DNA of 64,000 nucleotides, from positions 496,001 through 560,000 of the forward strand of contig NW_002476380.1 in assembly GCF_000189635.1 (NCBI RefSeq), given 5' to 3'. How positions within the stretch are numbered: the stretch's first letter is position 1; each line of letters starts with the position of its first letter. This DNA comes from Tetrahymena thermophila SB210. Taxonomy: Eukaryota; Ciliophora; Oligohymenophorea; Hymenostomatida; Tetrahymenidae. A program made the position numbers and the translations under genes. Below are positions 25,196 through 38,638 of this stretch, one piece after another. The notes under the pieces are model-generated. The model searched no databases and was not told the DNA's origin. It saw only the letters and a program-made list of their open reading frames with translations.

Positions 25196-26852
25196 AAATA
25201 AAATTCAAAAAACTAAGTTGAGAATAAAATTTATTATAAAATTAAGAATAAAAAATTATTTAAATAAATAAACAAAGAGAAAGAATAACCAAAATCTTAT
25301 TTAAATTACTACTAAAGATTTATTAAATAAATTACTAAATAATAAATTGGAATAATCTTTAATAGAAACATAACAAATATTAAGTACATTAAAAGCTTTA
25401 TATTAAATGGAAATAATATAATAGATTATATAGATTAATTTATATTAACTACTACTCTCTTGTACCTACTTTATTTACTATATATATATTATATTTTACC
25501 ATATTAAAATGAATTATTAATATTATTATTAAATATATTTAATTTTTCAAATACTTGGTTTTGTTGTAAAAGTTCATATTTTTTTGTAGTAAGTAAGTTA
25601 TTACTAAATAGTTAAATTGATCTTAAAATAAAATTAATTTTAATTTCTTTAAATATGTTGTTACATAACTTACTAAAAAAACAAAATAAAGCTATCTTTT
25701 TAAAATTAATATTTAACTAATGAATTACACTTGTAAATTTGTTATTTGTTAATTCTAAGTATGCATTTATTAATATAGGAATGATCTTGTATGTTTTATC
25801 AAATTTTATTTTGAGAAAATTTCAAAATTTATTTTTAATCAAAATTTAAAAATAGATAGATTGACACCCATAAATTATTCACTTTTTATAATTTTTAAGA
25901 CGAATTAATATAAAACGTCTAAATAAAGTAAATAGGAAATTTATTTCTTCAAAACAAAAATCAAAAAATTTAAATAAATTTATCAAAATTATTTAATTTA
26001 TTTTTTTTAAAACTCTCTTTATTCATTTAAATGAAATGAAATTGAAAACTGTTCAAGTAAATTAATTTTATCAAAATATTTTTATAATTCTGTTAATTCA
26101 TAAAAAATAATAATCTTTGAGACATGAAAATATTAAAAAACCAAAAATAAGCTCAAGAAGAAACAAATTAAAAAAAGAAATCAAAATTATATTTATTTTG
26201 AAAAACACTTATACTTTTATAAAACTTGTTAAGTAAATACAAATTAAATTAAATTAATATGGAAGATGAAAAGATGAATGAATAGCAGCTGTTAGATAGT
26301 TAATTATACAAAAATAGATAAATAGATTTTAAAATATAATAAAAAATCAGCATATACATACTAAATAAATAAAAACGATATATACTGACTGACTGACTGA
26401 ACTTAAGCAAGCTGATTTAATTAATATATAGATAATAAAATTATGATAGTATTTTATCAATAGCATTAAGGAATTTAAAACGAAGTTGATAAAGAGCTTG
26501 ATTGAGTGAGTGAGCGATTGGTTGATTGATTGATAGATAAATAGTAAAGTAAGTTAAAGAGAATATGATTTATAGATTTAGTTAATTTATTATTTTTATT
26601 TGGAAGCCTGTTACTATTTTAATTTTACATCTGATTAATAACTAACTTTGTTGCTGTTTGCCTTTAAATCTTACTAAACTTAAATTAGCTGGTATTTTTT
26701 ATTTTAAGCAGTCTTAAATGCATATACAAGCTGTTGATAGAAAAAATTGAATATCAAACTAATTTTATTTCACATTGCTACTGTCTATCTGTCAATCAAT
26801 TAATCAAATACTGTTTTAAATTTAATAAAAATAAAATTTTTCTCAATTTTAT
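25196..26852. other. Spacer between convergent genes
   Basis: About 1.7 kb of AT-rich sequence. A small open frame at 26259-26396 (+, 45 codons, starting MEDEKMNEQQ) has little support. Simple ACTG and GATT/GAGT tetranucleotide runs occur at about 26382-26400 and 26495-26535. Confidence 0.5.
26382..26535. repeat. Cluster of tetranucleotide microsatellites
   Basis: ACTG units at about 26384-26400 and GAGT/GATT units at about 26498-26535 lie in the spacer. They look like ordinary simple repeats. Confidence 0.6.
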
Positions 26853-27580
26853 TCACAAATATTTCTTCAATTCAGCAGGTTTAACTGGCTTACTGATAAT
26901 TCCATCCATACCAGTTGATTATGTTTATGATTTAGTATCATCATCTTCATCTATAAATAAATAACAATATATTATATTTGAATTAAAATATGAGTTTAGT
27001 TAATTCTTTTAAAATTAAATTATTCGGCTAATAATTGCGCAATTCTGCTAAAAAGCAATTCTAAACACTATTTTTCTTTTTTATTAATATTTTTTTTGTA
27101 GTCATCTTATCAAGTACATGAATATTTTTTAGCTATTTAATTGATTGTTTTTCTACTTTCTAAATTTAGGCTTTTGAATCAAAATTTAACTTTTAAAATT
27201 TTTTCTTACATGCTGACATGGCAATAATCTTTACTTTTGCTAATCCCTTTGATTTTTCGAATTCCCTAATAGCTTTAGTTGCCTTTTATAAAAATAAGAA
27301 GAATTTATCATTTGATATTAAGTATTAAGCGTTTTTCAAAATTGTTTTTGAACTTGAAATAAAGAAATCAATATAATTTTACATCATATCCATCCATATT
27401 AGGCATATGTAAATCCATAAATATAATTTTGTATGCACCAGGATTAGCTTGGTATTTAGATAAGCATTCTTTTCCATCATTAGCTTGATCAAGTTATTAG
27501 CCAAGAGCTCCCATCATAGTAGAAAACATTTTCATAGCAAAGGCATCATCTTCAGCTGCTAAAACTTTTTTTCCGTCCAT
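26853..27580 (-). CDS. Single-domain response regulator (CheY-like receiver)
   Basis: Receiver domains accept a phosphate from histidine kinases or phosphotransfer proteins on a conserved Asp. Three exons on the minus strand (27580-27383, 27282-27210, 26950-26853) give 122 residues, the length of one receiver domain. The signature residues are all present: acidic pair EDD at 10-12, phosphoacceptor D56 in IIFMDLHMPNMDG, Ser89 in IIAMSA, and K111 in SKPVKPAEL. There is no output domain, so it probably works as a phosphotransfer intermediate or by binding partners. The middle intron is 259 bp. No kinase gene lies nearby. Confidence 0.92.
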
Positions 27581-28627
27581 TTTGTCTATAATTTGTTTGG
27601 AATATATTTATTTTATTGGTAGGTAAAGCTTTTAATATATTAATGAATACTATTGTTTTCTTTATTTTTTATATTTTTTGATAATAATATAAATTATTTT
27701 TTTAATTATTTCTTTATTATTCAATAAACAGACTTCTTCTGCTACAAAATCTTAATTATCTATCAATCTAGTTATAAGCAATCTTATTAAATAGATAGAT
27801 TAATTCAATGAATGAATGAATGAATAAATAAATTATTCAATTAAAAAATGATAATTAATTAATATCTTTAAGAAATCTGCTCATGAACATATTACAAAAA
27901 ATACATACATGCATTCATTCATGCTAAGCTATTGAATAAAAAATATTACTTTTTTAATTCACAAATTTATTTGCAATAGTAAAATATTAAGAATAATTTT
28001 GTAATTTTAAAATCTGTATTAAAAAATATGGATAATTTGTTTAAAATAAGTAATGAATTATATTTCTTTTACAAATTTAAGTATATGGTTAGATCCATCA
28101 TTTAAATAAAGAGCTTATTAAATTTTGGTTTTATTGTAAAATTATGTTTTAATCATATCTAAATATTTGGTCCTCATTATAATTACTGTCGGACTTATGT
28201 TACTAAATTTATTTTAAATTCTTAAAATTCTGAAATGTTCTTTATCCAATTACTAAATAAAGCAAAGAAGAAGTTGAGCAAAATCTAAACTTAAAATTGA
28301 GGTAAAATTCCGATTGAAAATCACTAAATGAATTAATAAGTAAAATTTTAGAGCTAATAAAATTAGAGACAAATGTATTAAAAAAAATGTAAATAAATAT
28401 TTATGAAAATTTTACAATTTTATCCTTAACAAATAAGCTAAAATTTTTATTTTCTATTTTTAAATGAAATCTAAATAACTCAATAAACAAATATCTAATT
28501 AGTTTATCTAAAAAATTATTCATTTACTATTGAAGCATTTACAATGGTTTCAAGAAAAACAGAAATATTCTTTATTCAAAAATATTTACATCATAAGTTA
28601 TATATATTTCAATTTCTTTTTATTGAT
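27581..28627. other. Intergenic spacer
   Basis: AT-rich spacer between the start of the response regulator gene and the end of the kelch gene, with GAAT/AAAT tetranucleotide runs near 27808-27835. No gene recognised. Confidence 0.6.
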
Positions 28628-30743
28628 TCATTATTGCTATTGTTAAAGTTAATTTAAACATTTTTCTAAATCTAATGCAAACATATCATTGAATGACATT
28701 TTATGTCTATCACCACCAAATATATATAACTTTCTTTGCAAGATAGCTGCTGCATGGCCATCACGGGCACATGGCTTTTTACCTACCTTTGAGTTTGCTG
28801 GACATTTAATAGGTTCTAGGAATTTTGAGAATGTAATTCTACCAAAATCAGTTGTTTTTCCTTTTTTTCCTTATTTTAATTCTGGCATCGGATTACCAAT
28901 TGTTATAAGAGCATTTTTCATGGCTTCAGAAGTAGGCGAATTAGAGTTATTTCTCATCATTTTTTCTTCATCTTCTCCAGTTTGAAGTTAAGCTAACATC
29001 TCAGCCTTTTTTTAAAAGAACTCTTTTTTCTTTTAATTATCTAAATTTCTTGTAGGTGAATGAGGTTGATCTGCTGATTCAGACATAGCATAATAGGGAT
29101 CCTAATATATTTGTGTTGTACCTCTATTAAGACTCTTTCTTGTTGCACTACCAGCATTATTTGGGGAAAAATTAGAGTTTTATGTTTTTATTGGAGAAGT
29201 TACTAACAAGCTTTTTTATCTTTATGTGTTATATAGAGTGTTTCTTTTAAATGATCCTCTCTGACTCTATTTTTACTTGACAGGAGAAATATCAGCCATA
29301 TTTTAGTAATCTTTTCTTCTGGCGGAATCTTCATCTACAACTAACCATCTGCTGTTTCTCAAGTCAAACACATATAAATCATCAAGTTCCCAAGTAACAT
29401 CGTGAATACCTCCAAATAGAATTAGGTAATCTCCATACAAGCTAAGACTATGACCTTTTCTTGTCTTTTATAAAAATATAGAGATTACTCTTTAGATATA
29501 TGCATAAAAATAAATATCATCTACCTTTGGTAAAAAGTTTACTTAGTTGCTACTGTACTTCACTTGATTCCAACTTTTAGATTAGAGGTCAAAATAACAA
29601 AGATCATTCAATCTTTCGTAACCGTCATATCCACCAAATAAATATATTTTTTCTTGATAAAGACAAATGCCAGCTCCTATTCTAGGCTTGTAAGTTTAAT
29701 TCTTTTATGAATTGCCATCATATAAAACATTCCACACTTTAGTATTAAAGTCGAAACTAAATATATAATCTGAAAAAATTCCTGTATCTCCAAGATAGCC
29801 TGATAAAACTATCATTGTATCTTTGTATACTAAAGCTTTGTGAGAATCTATTGATGGAGGTTATATTGTACCTAAATATAAAACTTCTTCCCAAGTCTAA
29901 GTTGCAAAATCAAAACTATACATTTTATTATGGTTAAGCTGTCCTTAATATTAACCTCCAAACAAGTACATTTTATTTTTGTAAACAACTCCGCTATGTC
30001 TGCACAACTTTCCTAAATTATAAATTTTAGTGAATTAATTTAAAATAAATATCATTTAAAGAGTTTTTTTTTTTCGAATTTATCCTCATTTACAATATTT
30101 ATTTTTTAAACCTAATGTAGCTCATTTTAGGTATAATTAAAGCATATCTGTAATATTAGGATTCAATGAAAAAAGTTAATATTTAAAATACTTACCTGGA
30201 GATTTCTTTGGATTCTTGGCAACCACTTTATCCCATATATAAACTCCTGCTTAGAGATCAATTTTATGGAAATCAGAAAGAATGCCTGCATTAATTTCAT
30301 ATCCACCATAAATATACATTCTTTTTGCAAATTGATGATGTCAGTTAAAAAATCTAACAAGCTCAAAAAATTTACGTATGGTCAAATATCACTGAAGTAA
30401 AATCGCTCCTATTTTAAATATTTCTTCCAGATATAATTAATTCTTCCCATTTTGTATCAGTATTAGTGTTATTTAGCTGCAGTTTTGTAGTAATTTTATT
30501 GGCAGTGTCAACTCTAAGTATATTTTACCCATTTGGGCTGAGTTCATTTGCTCCTTAATTTTTTTACATGAGTTATAATTTTCTCATATAAATTCCATCT
30601 TTATCACTAGCATTCTATCCCTAAGAAATGGGTCTTGATAAATTATTTTCCTATTTATTAACCTCGTTTGGGTTTCTTTGGTTCTAACTATTTTAAGCCT
30701 AAATATGGTCTTAACTTTAAACTTAAGGATTTTGAGTACTCAT
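28628..30743 (-). CDS. Kelch-repeat protein
   Basis: Exons on the minus strand (30743-30376, 30320-30196, 30012-29525, 29464-28628) give 605 residues. Several kelch blades are visible, each with a GG doublet and downstream Tyr/Trp: MYIYGGYEINAG, MYLFGGQYQGQLNHN, IYLFGGYDGYERLNDL, LILFGGIHDVTWELDDLYVFD and a last LYIFGGDRHKMSFNDMFALD. Between the last two blades is a Ser/Lys/Gln-rich insertion of about 170 residues that interrupts the propeller. The N-terminal 115 residues are low-complexity and Gln/Asn-rich. Kelch propellers are protein-binding platforms. No BTB, F-box or enzymatic domain is seen, so the partner is unknown. The start is the first ATG of the open frame. Confidence 0.9.
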
Positions 30744-32002
30744 ATTTATATACTTATCTAATAAAAGTGTTGAATATGTTAAGAATAACTTTTTGCTTTT
30801 GTTTAATTGTAATTATTATTATAATTTTTTAGTGATAAATATCAAATCCTTCTTTATTTAGGATTTGCAAATAGCTAATCAATAAATTGAATGAATTTAA
30901 TTATTCTCATCAAAAGCTAACCATCATTAGTACAAAATATTTAATTAATTAATATTTATCAACCATTTATTTTTATTATAAGAAATACATTTTTTATAAA
31001 ATTAAGAAAACTAGTAAATAATATCTTACAAAAATATAATTTAGCAGATATTTCTTTTTTATATTTTCATTGTCTTAAAATATTAAATTGATAAATATTA
31101 TTTTGCAATTAAATGAATCATCATCTAAAAAAGTTATTATTTATAAATTTAATTTGATTTAAATATCAAATCAGTTATAAAATAAAGGGAATTAAAATAT
31201 AAATCAATAAAATAATAAAAAAACTCTTTTTTATTTAAAATATTATGAATTTTCAGTAAAATTGAAATTTTAATTTTTATATTTAATAAGTGGTCTTTTT
31301 ATGAATAACATTTATGTATTCATTAAAAAGTAATAAAATATAAATAATTTAATCATAATCTATCTAAAATTATTAAATTAAAAGTTTTATAGCTAAATAA
31401 TTATATCTTTATTTATTTTAAACGATTACATTTTTAGGAAAAAATAATTTAAAATGTTTAAACTAGTCATTATAGTCAAATTACAAATTTTATTATAAGT
31501 AAATAGAAAATAATTAAAAATATTCATTTATTAATTTAAACGAAAAAATATCAAAATTTTACTTTATTGCCTTTTAAATAAATTATGGCATGGCAAATTA
31601 GTAAAATTTTATTCATGTAAAATTTATTATTTTCGAGAATTTTTGATTGTAAAAGTGTATTGATTTAATTTAGAACGTTTATAAGTTTTTATAACTTTGA
31701 AGAATTTGTTGAGTAAATTATTTATAATTAATTGATCAATCAATTAATAATGAAATGTGTTACTTTATATTCAATAATTTGCCAATTTGTGAAAAAAATT
31801 AATTTTTAAATAATTATGCTTGTAAGTTTTGAAATCAAAAGTAATACAAAATTATTCAAACAAATAGTAAATTAAAATCCTAACTTTTTGTCAGGAGATA
31901 AGAAATTTTTATCAATATTTAATTATTTAGTTATCATGAAACAATATTTGAAATAAGTCTAGAATATATTATTCTTTTTTTTGTTTTGTTTTGTTTTGCC
32001 TT
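30744..32002. other. Intergenic spacer
   Basis: About 1.3 kb of AT-rich sequence upstream of the kelch gene and downstream of the desaturase. No coding or RNA gene seen. Confidence 0.6.
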
Positions 32003-33043
32003 TCATTACCAGATGGGGCTATACTTGATGACTAAGTTGTGCTTCTTCAATTCATTATTAATGATTTCAGAGGCCTTAGGGAGATAGTAGAAAGGAATTT
32101 GAGGGAAGAAGTGGTGTTCGGTTTGGTATTACATTCCTCCCATGAAAATCATGGAGATAACGCTCTTGTAGTCATAATTAGTGGTTGCAGTAATTTAGTG
32201 TTATAAGAAAGGAAGGTCAACTCTCTTCTCGAATATAGTCTCTCTTTCATGGTTACCTACTAAAACAACTGCGGTTAAGAAACCAGCAATTAAATGACCA
32301 ATTAAAACAACCCACCATGTTTATTAAGTTATAATAGCCCAGTGGATAGCCAAATAAGCAAACTCCTTATAGCCAATTTCAGCAACTAGAGAATCAAATT
32401 TCCATTTAGGGAAAAGAAGTGGGAAGAGCCAACGGTTGTAGCTATGTTAAATATCTTCATCCTTTGAAATGTTATTAGTGAACATATGATGCAAATTATG
32501 TTTACGGTTCCACCACTTAGAACTTAAACCAGCTACGATACCTCCATAGATAGTACCAATTTTATATAAAATAGGGTTTCTGTTGTGATTTTAAGAGTGT
32601 CCAATCCAACCAGCTAAGTTTTAGTTGATACCAATGAGGACGATTCCAAGAAGAGGATTGCTAGTGAAGGCACCCAATAAAAATACTGAAAAAGAAACAA
32701 GTAATATAGTCATCTCAATTGGCCAGTGAGGTTCAAAAAGATGTTTTACTTTACGCTTGATAGTTGTGAATAATTAGGAGTCTTTAGATTCAAGAAGGTT
32801 AGTTTATGTCTTAGGGAAGCTCTTTAAGATCTTGAGAGCCTTCTTGCTGTGCAAAGTACGGAAGTATTCAGTAATATCACTCTTCTCATCTTTCATCTTT
32901 TCGAAGAAATGAAGACCACCAGGATGCTTCTAAGCATATTCTGTGCAGTCGTACTCTGTGTCCTTGTAAATGAACTTAAATTCTTAAGAAGTTTCTTGTT
33001 ATGAAACATCTTCTTTAGGAGTTTTAGAAATGGAAGGAGTCAT
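32003..33043 (-). CDS. Cytochrome b5-fused front-end fatty acid desaturase
   Basis: Front-end desaturases insert a double bond between an existing one and the carboxyl end of acyl chains, using electrons from the fused cytochrome b5. They act in the ER membrane. A single exon gives 346 residues. The cytochrome b5 part carries HPGG (H40) and the second haem ligand in TLHS (H65). The three His boxes follow: HSQNH (149-153), HNLHH (182-186) and QTEHH (307-311). The Gln in the third box is diagnostic of the front-end/sphingolipid class. Hydrophobic segments lie at about 109-140 and 215-265. The regiospecificity (delta-6, delta-5 or sphingolipid) cannot be read. The open frame continues upstream without TGA to another ATG at 33244, adding 67 Lys/Gln-rich residues. 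I chose the inner ATG because the b5 domain begins soon after it. Confidence 0.93.
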
Positions 33044-34122
33044 TGACTTTTGGGAACTAATATTCTTTGATTTATTTGTCTCTTAACCTAAAATTTGCTT
33101 TATATTACAAGATTTTCTTTGATTACTTATTTAATCTTTATTTTAGATTTCTTTTTGTTGTTTAATAATTAATAGAAAAAGAGGTTTTTGTGTTGAATAT
33201 TTAAAAGTAGATGGATTTTACAATATCGACTGATGCTTAGTCATATAAGAATCTAATTTACTTCATATGAATAGTTAAATATGAAAATTATTTGGGAGAT
33301 TAGGAATAAAAATTAATCAAGGCAATCATTCAAAAATTTAGGCCAAAAGATATAACTAAATTAAGGACATGTTTAAATTCATACATCCTAAATATTATTA
33401 TAAAATACAAAAAGCAGACTTTTCTAATTTTTCTAAATGACATCATCAAAACTAAATTTTTGATTTTGTTTCTGAAAATAGCGTCATAAACACTTACAAC
33501 TTTTACATGTTTTATAAAAAATAATCTAGAAAACTATATAGTCCCATCTTAAATTAACTTAAAATTTAAGTAATCTTTTTGTATAATCTTAGTCAAAATA
33601 TTTAGATAGCTATTGAATTACCCACTAGCTATTTTATTTTTATGAATTTCATTTTCAAAAAAGCTTTTTCTATTAAAAATATATAATTCAGATTAATAAT
33701 ATTATCAATATCATTAAATATTCCAAATTCAGATTAAAATTAAATCATACATTTTTACGTGTTAAATATAATAATTACACAAAAAATTTAATCTTCTTCT
33801 AGAAAGTGAGTCTAGATTTCCATCTCTGGAACTCAATCTTTATAGAAAAAAAATTAATTAATCTTTCTACAAACATTTATTAGATAAATAATTTATGCTT
33901 GCTTTTTTTGAATAAAATTGATAAAATACTTATAAAATAATTTATATTAATTACTTACTTACTTTAGTTTCATAGTAAAAATATAAAAATAATTAAATTT
34001 TATTAATTTTAGATGATTCTTTATTCAATTTAATTAAAAATTCATCAATATTTTTTAAGTAATCTAATATTTCATATTATTCTGACTAATTTCACTTTAT
34101 TAAAAAAATATTTTAAAATATT

Positions 34123-34222
34123 AAATAAAAACAATAAATTAGACTTAAATTTTTGAAGCCTTAATTAAAGAAGTATTTTTAAAAATATAGAAATAAAAAC
34201 AATAAATTAGACTTAAATTTTT
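34123..34222. repeat. 32-bp direct repeat, two copies
   Basis: The same 32 bases (beginning AAATAAAAACAATAAATTAG) occur at 34123-34154 and 34191-34222, separated by 36 bp. It is probably a local duplication. Confidence 0.8.
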
Positions 34223-34801
34223 AAAGTATTAATTGATATTGAAGCTGATTTTTAAATATTATGAGAAATTTAAAATAAACAAAAATATTTTTGAAATTTT
34301 AATCTATATCAAATAAATAGACTACAATTTAAAAGTTTAAAAAAATACTATCTATCTCTATCAATCATGAAATTTTAATAGATAGTTGGAACTTATATTT
34401 ATTTATAATATTATAATAAATTGATAAAAAATCTTCAAAAGTGTTTGCTAACTAAAAAAATATTATTTCTCACTAAAAAATAATGCAAAATAACTTTAAT
34501 CAATAAAATCTTATTAATTTAAATTTAATTTTTAAAAAGTATTTTTTATTTAAGTATGCTCTTATATAATCCAATTTTAATAATAGCAACTTATTCTCAT
34601 AAATATTCAAAAGGAAGATATAAATATCTTATCAATTTAATATAAAATTGTTAAAAAAATTAGTTTATTTGCTTGTAAATGTAGCTAAAAAATATACCAC
34701 AATAATAGAAACTTTTTATAAAGCTGTTTTTCACATTTAATGCAAATGATTTAATTCTGATATCATAAAGAATTTTAGTAATTTAAATACAAATAAAAAA
34801 A

Positions 34802-34833
34802 AAATCTTAACCAGTTAATCTTGGTTAAGATTT
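34802..34833. repeat. Perfect 12-bp inverted repeat (hairpin)
   Basis: AAATCTTAACCA at 34802-34813 is the exact reverse complement of 34822-34833, with an 8-base loop between. The role is unknown. Confidence 0.8.
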
Positions 34834-35215
34834 AGTTTAAGAAATTAAAGAATATTCTAAAATTTTGTTTATAACTACATTCATTAAAATAGAAAAAATA
34901 TTACAAAAAGTTTTCATTTTTTTTATAATAAATTTTACTGATATTAAAATGAAAACAAACAAATAAAACTTGGATAATTAACAAATAAAATTACATTAAA
35001 GATAGATAAATATATTTAATAAGATATTGATTACTATATTAATTGTTCAATTTAAATATAAAATGTTTTTGTATCATAAATAATAGTCCAGTTAACGCTG
35101 TAATTATATAAGAAATTGTAAATTAAAGGTAAGACTTATCTGACGATGAATTTAATTATCTAATTTAAAAATCCATTAAGCAAAAAAAAAAAGATTATAA
35201 TTTTTAGATAATGCG

Positions 35216-36169
35216 TCACTTTCTAAATAAAATTTTATAATTCCCAAGTAAGATTAATCCCGAACCAATCAGACTAAGAATATTCAACTCTTTATTAAAA
35301 ATAACTATATCAACAATAAAACTCATGACCAGCTAGCTGTATGAAAAAGGAACTACATCTTAGGATTTTCCAGTTTATAGTCCTCTGCTGTAAAAAAGTT
35401 AGGCAAGGAAATTTAGTAATGCGACAGAAAAAACTATTGGAAATATGCTAAATGAGTAAACTTCAGCATTAAATTACCCAGACATAATCATAAAGCTGCC
35501 ATTAAGTGCAAAACCAGAAATATAAACATATTGAATAACTGCTGTTACTTTTACACTATTACTCAAAGAGCGGATGAGTAGAGCACTTAAGCTCTCTAGG
35601 AAGCTAAAGGCAATACTAGCAGCTAAACCTAAGATTGCATAAGGATCATTTAAAGACGAAGAATTAACTTATAAACCTAAAAATGATAATAAAAATGGTG
35701 GCTTTACAATCAATACAATTCCTATAAAACTTGTAATTATTGAGCTAATCACACTTGGTTAAAGCTTCTCTTTAAGCCATATGCTAGCAAGTAAAGATGT
35801 CCATATTGGGCTTGTTAAGAAAATAGCTTAAGCATCACCTAGATTCAGCAATTTGATTCCTTAGTAATAGCATACATGGGCAATACCACCAAACACACAT
35901 CTCATCATCAAAAGTTTAAATATTTCTTTATTTTGTGGATAAATATCATGCTTTCCTATTTTTATTATGAAGGTGTTCAGTACCATAGATATAATGCACC
36001 TGAAATATAATATCTATGTTGCTGATATACCATGAAGAGTTTTAACACAAAGACCAACCATTACATAAAAAAAGCTGCCTATCACAGCATAGACAGAAGG
36101 AGATTTTGGATTCTCTTCAAACTTATCAATCTTATCTGTGACTGCCTAATAGAAACTACTAAGACCCAT
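35216..36169 (-). CDS. EamA/drug-metabolite-type transporter
   Basis: A single exon gives 317 residues of very hydrophobic sequence with about ten predicted membrane segments, arranged as two similar halves. Typical features are SVYAVIGSFFYVMVGLCVKTL at the start, RCIISMVLN, the GDAQAIFLTSPIWTSLLA block with LKEKLQPS (the conserved end of helix 4 and the Glu/Lys loop), and a second copy ending SLIGSGLILLGNY. This matches the EamA fold of the drug/metabolite transporter superfamily (SLC35G-like). These proteins carry metabolites or nucleotide sugars across cell or organelle membranes. The substrate cannot be inferred. The start is the first ATG, shortly before the first membrane helix. Confidence 0.85.
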
Positions 36170-38638
36170 TAAATTTTATTTGAGGAGTGATGAAGTATAT
36201 TTTAAAAAATGTATTTATTTTATATTGTTGACTTTTGTAATCTTAGCTTCTTTTTGGAATATGAATTTAAATAATTTTTTATAGTTTATAATAGTTGTAT
36301 GGTAAGGGTTTTAGAATTTGCAAAATAAATTGAATACAGCTGATTTTTAGCTGTAACGAAGAAAAAAAGGAGATGTTATTGATTAAAATCACTTTAAGAT
36401 TACAATTATATTGAAAAAGTTTGATACTAGACTGCTTTACATAATAAATGAATTTATCTAAATTAATTTATGGAGAATTTAATTAAATTCAGAAGAATAG
36501 ATCCAAAATATATCAATTTAATTGTAAAATATATAAAACCACTCTGCCCACCATTAATCCACTTTTAAATGTAATAGTGTTACTTTCTAAATAAAACACT
36601 AATTAATTAATTGGTTAATCATTTAATTTCTATGATAAAACTTTTAAGCATCATTCATTTTATTGAATCGCAAATTAAAGCATATAACCATTTAATTATT
36701 TGATCCTCAAATCAAATTAAGCGACTTTATTTCTAACCTAACTAAAGCTTTACTTTTCCTATTTATTCTTGTATTCAAATAATTAATCAATCATCTGCAG
36801 AATTTTAGAGATGATTAAAATTTTCATTTAATAGAAAAATGAAATAGATATCGACTAAAATTTCTATCTTGATATTTAAATAATCGTTAAGATTCGCATC
36901 CTTTTTACTTTGTAAGAATAATAAGAAAATAGTTATCACATATCTTCAAAATCTTTTACATAAAATTACTAGGTATTTTGCAAAGCAAGATATTTTTAAA
37001 TAAAATCACTATTATATTCAATAAATATAAATCTTTTAATAATTAAATACAGATTTAAAAAATATACAAGCATATTTTTAAAACCAAAGTAAGGACTATC
37101 TAGATTCCTATTAGGTAAATAATTAAAAGTAAATTTTAAATTAATGTGAATATAGAGAGAGGACAATTACAAAAATTGCTGAAGAAATTTTAAAACTTTA
37201 CTTTTTCTGGTCATTTCTTAATTATTATGCACTCTAAAATTTATCTAATCTACACTGAAAGAGGAAGTATTTTATTTTCACAATAAAATCTTAAAATAAA
37301 TATAAAATATTTTGCACAATAAAATTCAAAAGCAGTTTTTCGATGAGAAATGATTTCAAAATATAAATTTAAGTAAATTTTATGTTAAAAAATCTAAAGT
37401 TTGAAACGATTTTTATAAAGATAGCTCACTTCTGACTATTTCTTATTTGCTATGTATTGTAAAGTTGAATATTAATTATTCAAACAAATCCTCTCACTTA
37501 TTTCCGTTCATTTGTAAGTAAACATTGTAATTATCTTTATTGAGCTTATTCGTCATTTAGAATTTAGTTCTAAATAAATTGAGTCATTTACAATTTATAT
37601 TTAGCAATGGTTGTTATTTAACAAGCATAAATATAAATATGGGTTTCAATTCTTAACAAATAAAAATTTATTTACTAAAAAATTAAATCCTTGAACTTAA
37701 TTTAGATTTGCAATTTGTAAATACTAACTTTGGTAATATTATTTAGCTATTTAAATATTTTAGCTGTATTTTAAATGCATTCTAAAGGTGAAATAAAAAG
37801 AGCTGACTAAAATTTTAATATCAAATAATCCCTTTGACTCATACAAAATTTAGAAATTTATTAAGTCACTTCTTATCTTACAGTCAATTATTAGTATATT
37901 TAAATTAAATTTTTTATATAAAGTTTATTTAAAGCCACACAATTATGTAAATTTCTTGAACAACATTAAAATTTTTAAAATAATAAAAGTAAATATTGCT
38001 ATAAATATTTGAGTAATTAAGTAAAAAAAATATTTAAGAGAAAAAAAGCTGTAAATTTTGATATTTTTAATATGTATTCAAGAATATAATATAGGTAATC
38101 GAATAAACTGTGAGTAATATTTATAACTTAAAAATCATTCAATCCAAACCAATATCTGCAAACATTAATATAAATATATCAATCGAATCTTTATATAATC
38201 ACCTTTACTTGAAATATCATATATTTTATTAAAGGGTTTTAATGTGGAATTCAATAACTGTTTTCAAGTATTATGCAAATCTCTATAGACTAGCAAAGCA
38301 CTTATTTATTCAATACAATTAATTTTTTTTTCAATTTATTTATTAATTTTTATTTCATAATATTTGTTGCAATCTCATAAATATGTAGATTGCAGATTCT
38401 AAAAATCACTTAATCTTTATATTTTTACACTCAAGTTATTAAACATATAAGATAATTATAATGAGTCTATTATTTTATTACTTTTATGTTAGCAGAAATT
38501 GTGGTTATTTGTTAATTTTAACTAGTATAATTAAAGTATGCTTTAAAAAATATTAATAATTTAAACAAGATCTATAAAAAAATAAAATTTTCATAATTTG
38601 GTAATATTTTAATAAAATTAAAAACATATTTTAAATTG
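36170..38638. other. Long spacer between divergent genes
   Basis: About 2.5 kb of AT-rich sequence. A small inverted repeat (CAGCTGATTTTTAGCTG) lies at about 36339-36355. I found no gene. Confidence 0.5.

Larger units (their letters stand above)
33245..35215. other. Intergenic spacer with a direct repeat and a hairpin
   Basis: About 2 kb of AT-rich sequence. It contains a 32-bp direct repeat (34123-34222) and a perfect 12-bp inverted repeat (34802-34833), both listed separately. No coding stretch recognised. Confidence 0.5.

Noticed and set aside
28689-28985. 98-codon open frame on the plus strand
   Set aside because: It lies opposite the kelch-repeat coding region, which has clear family motifs on the minus strand.
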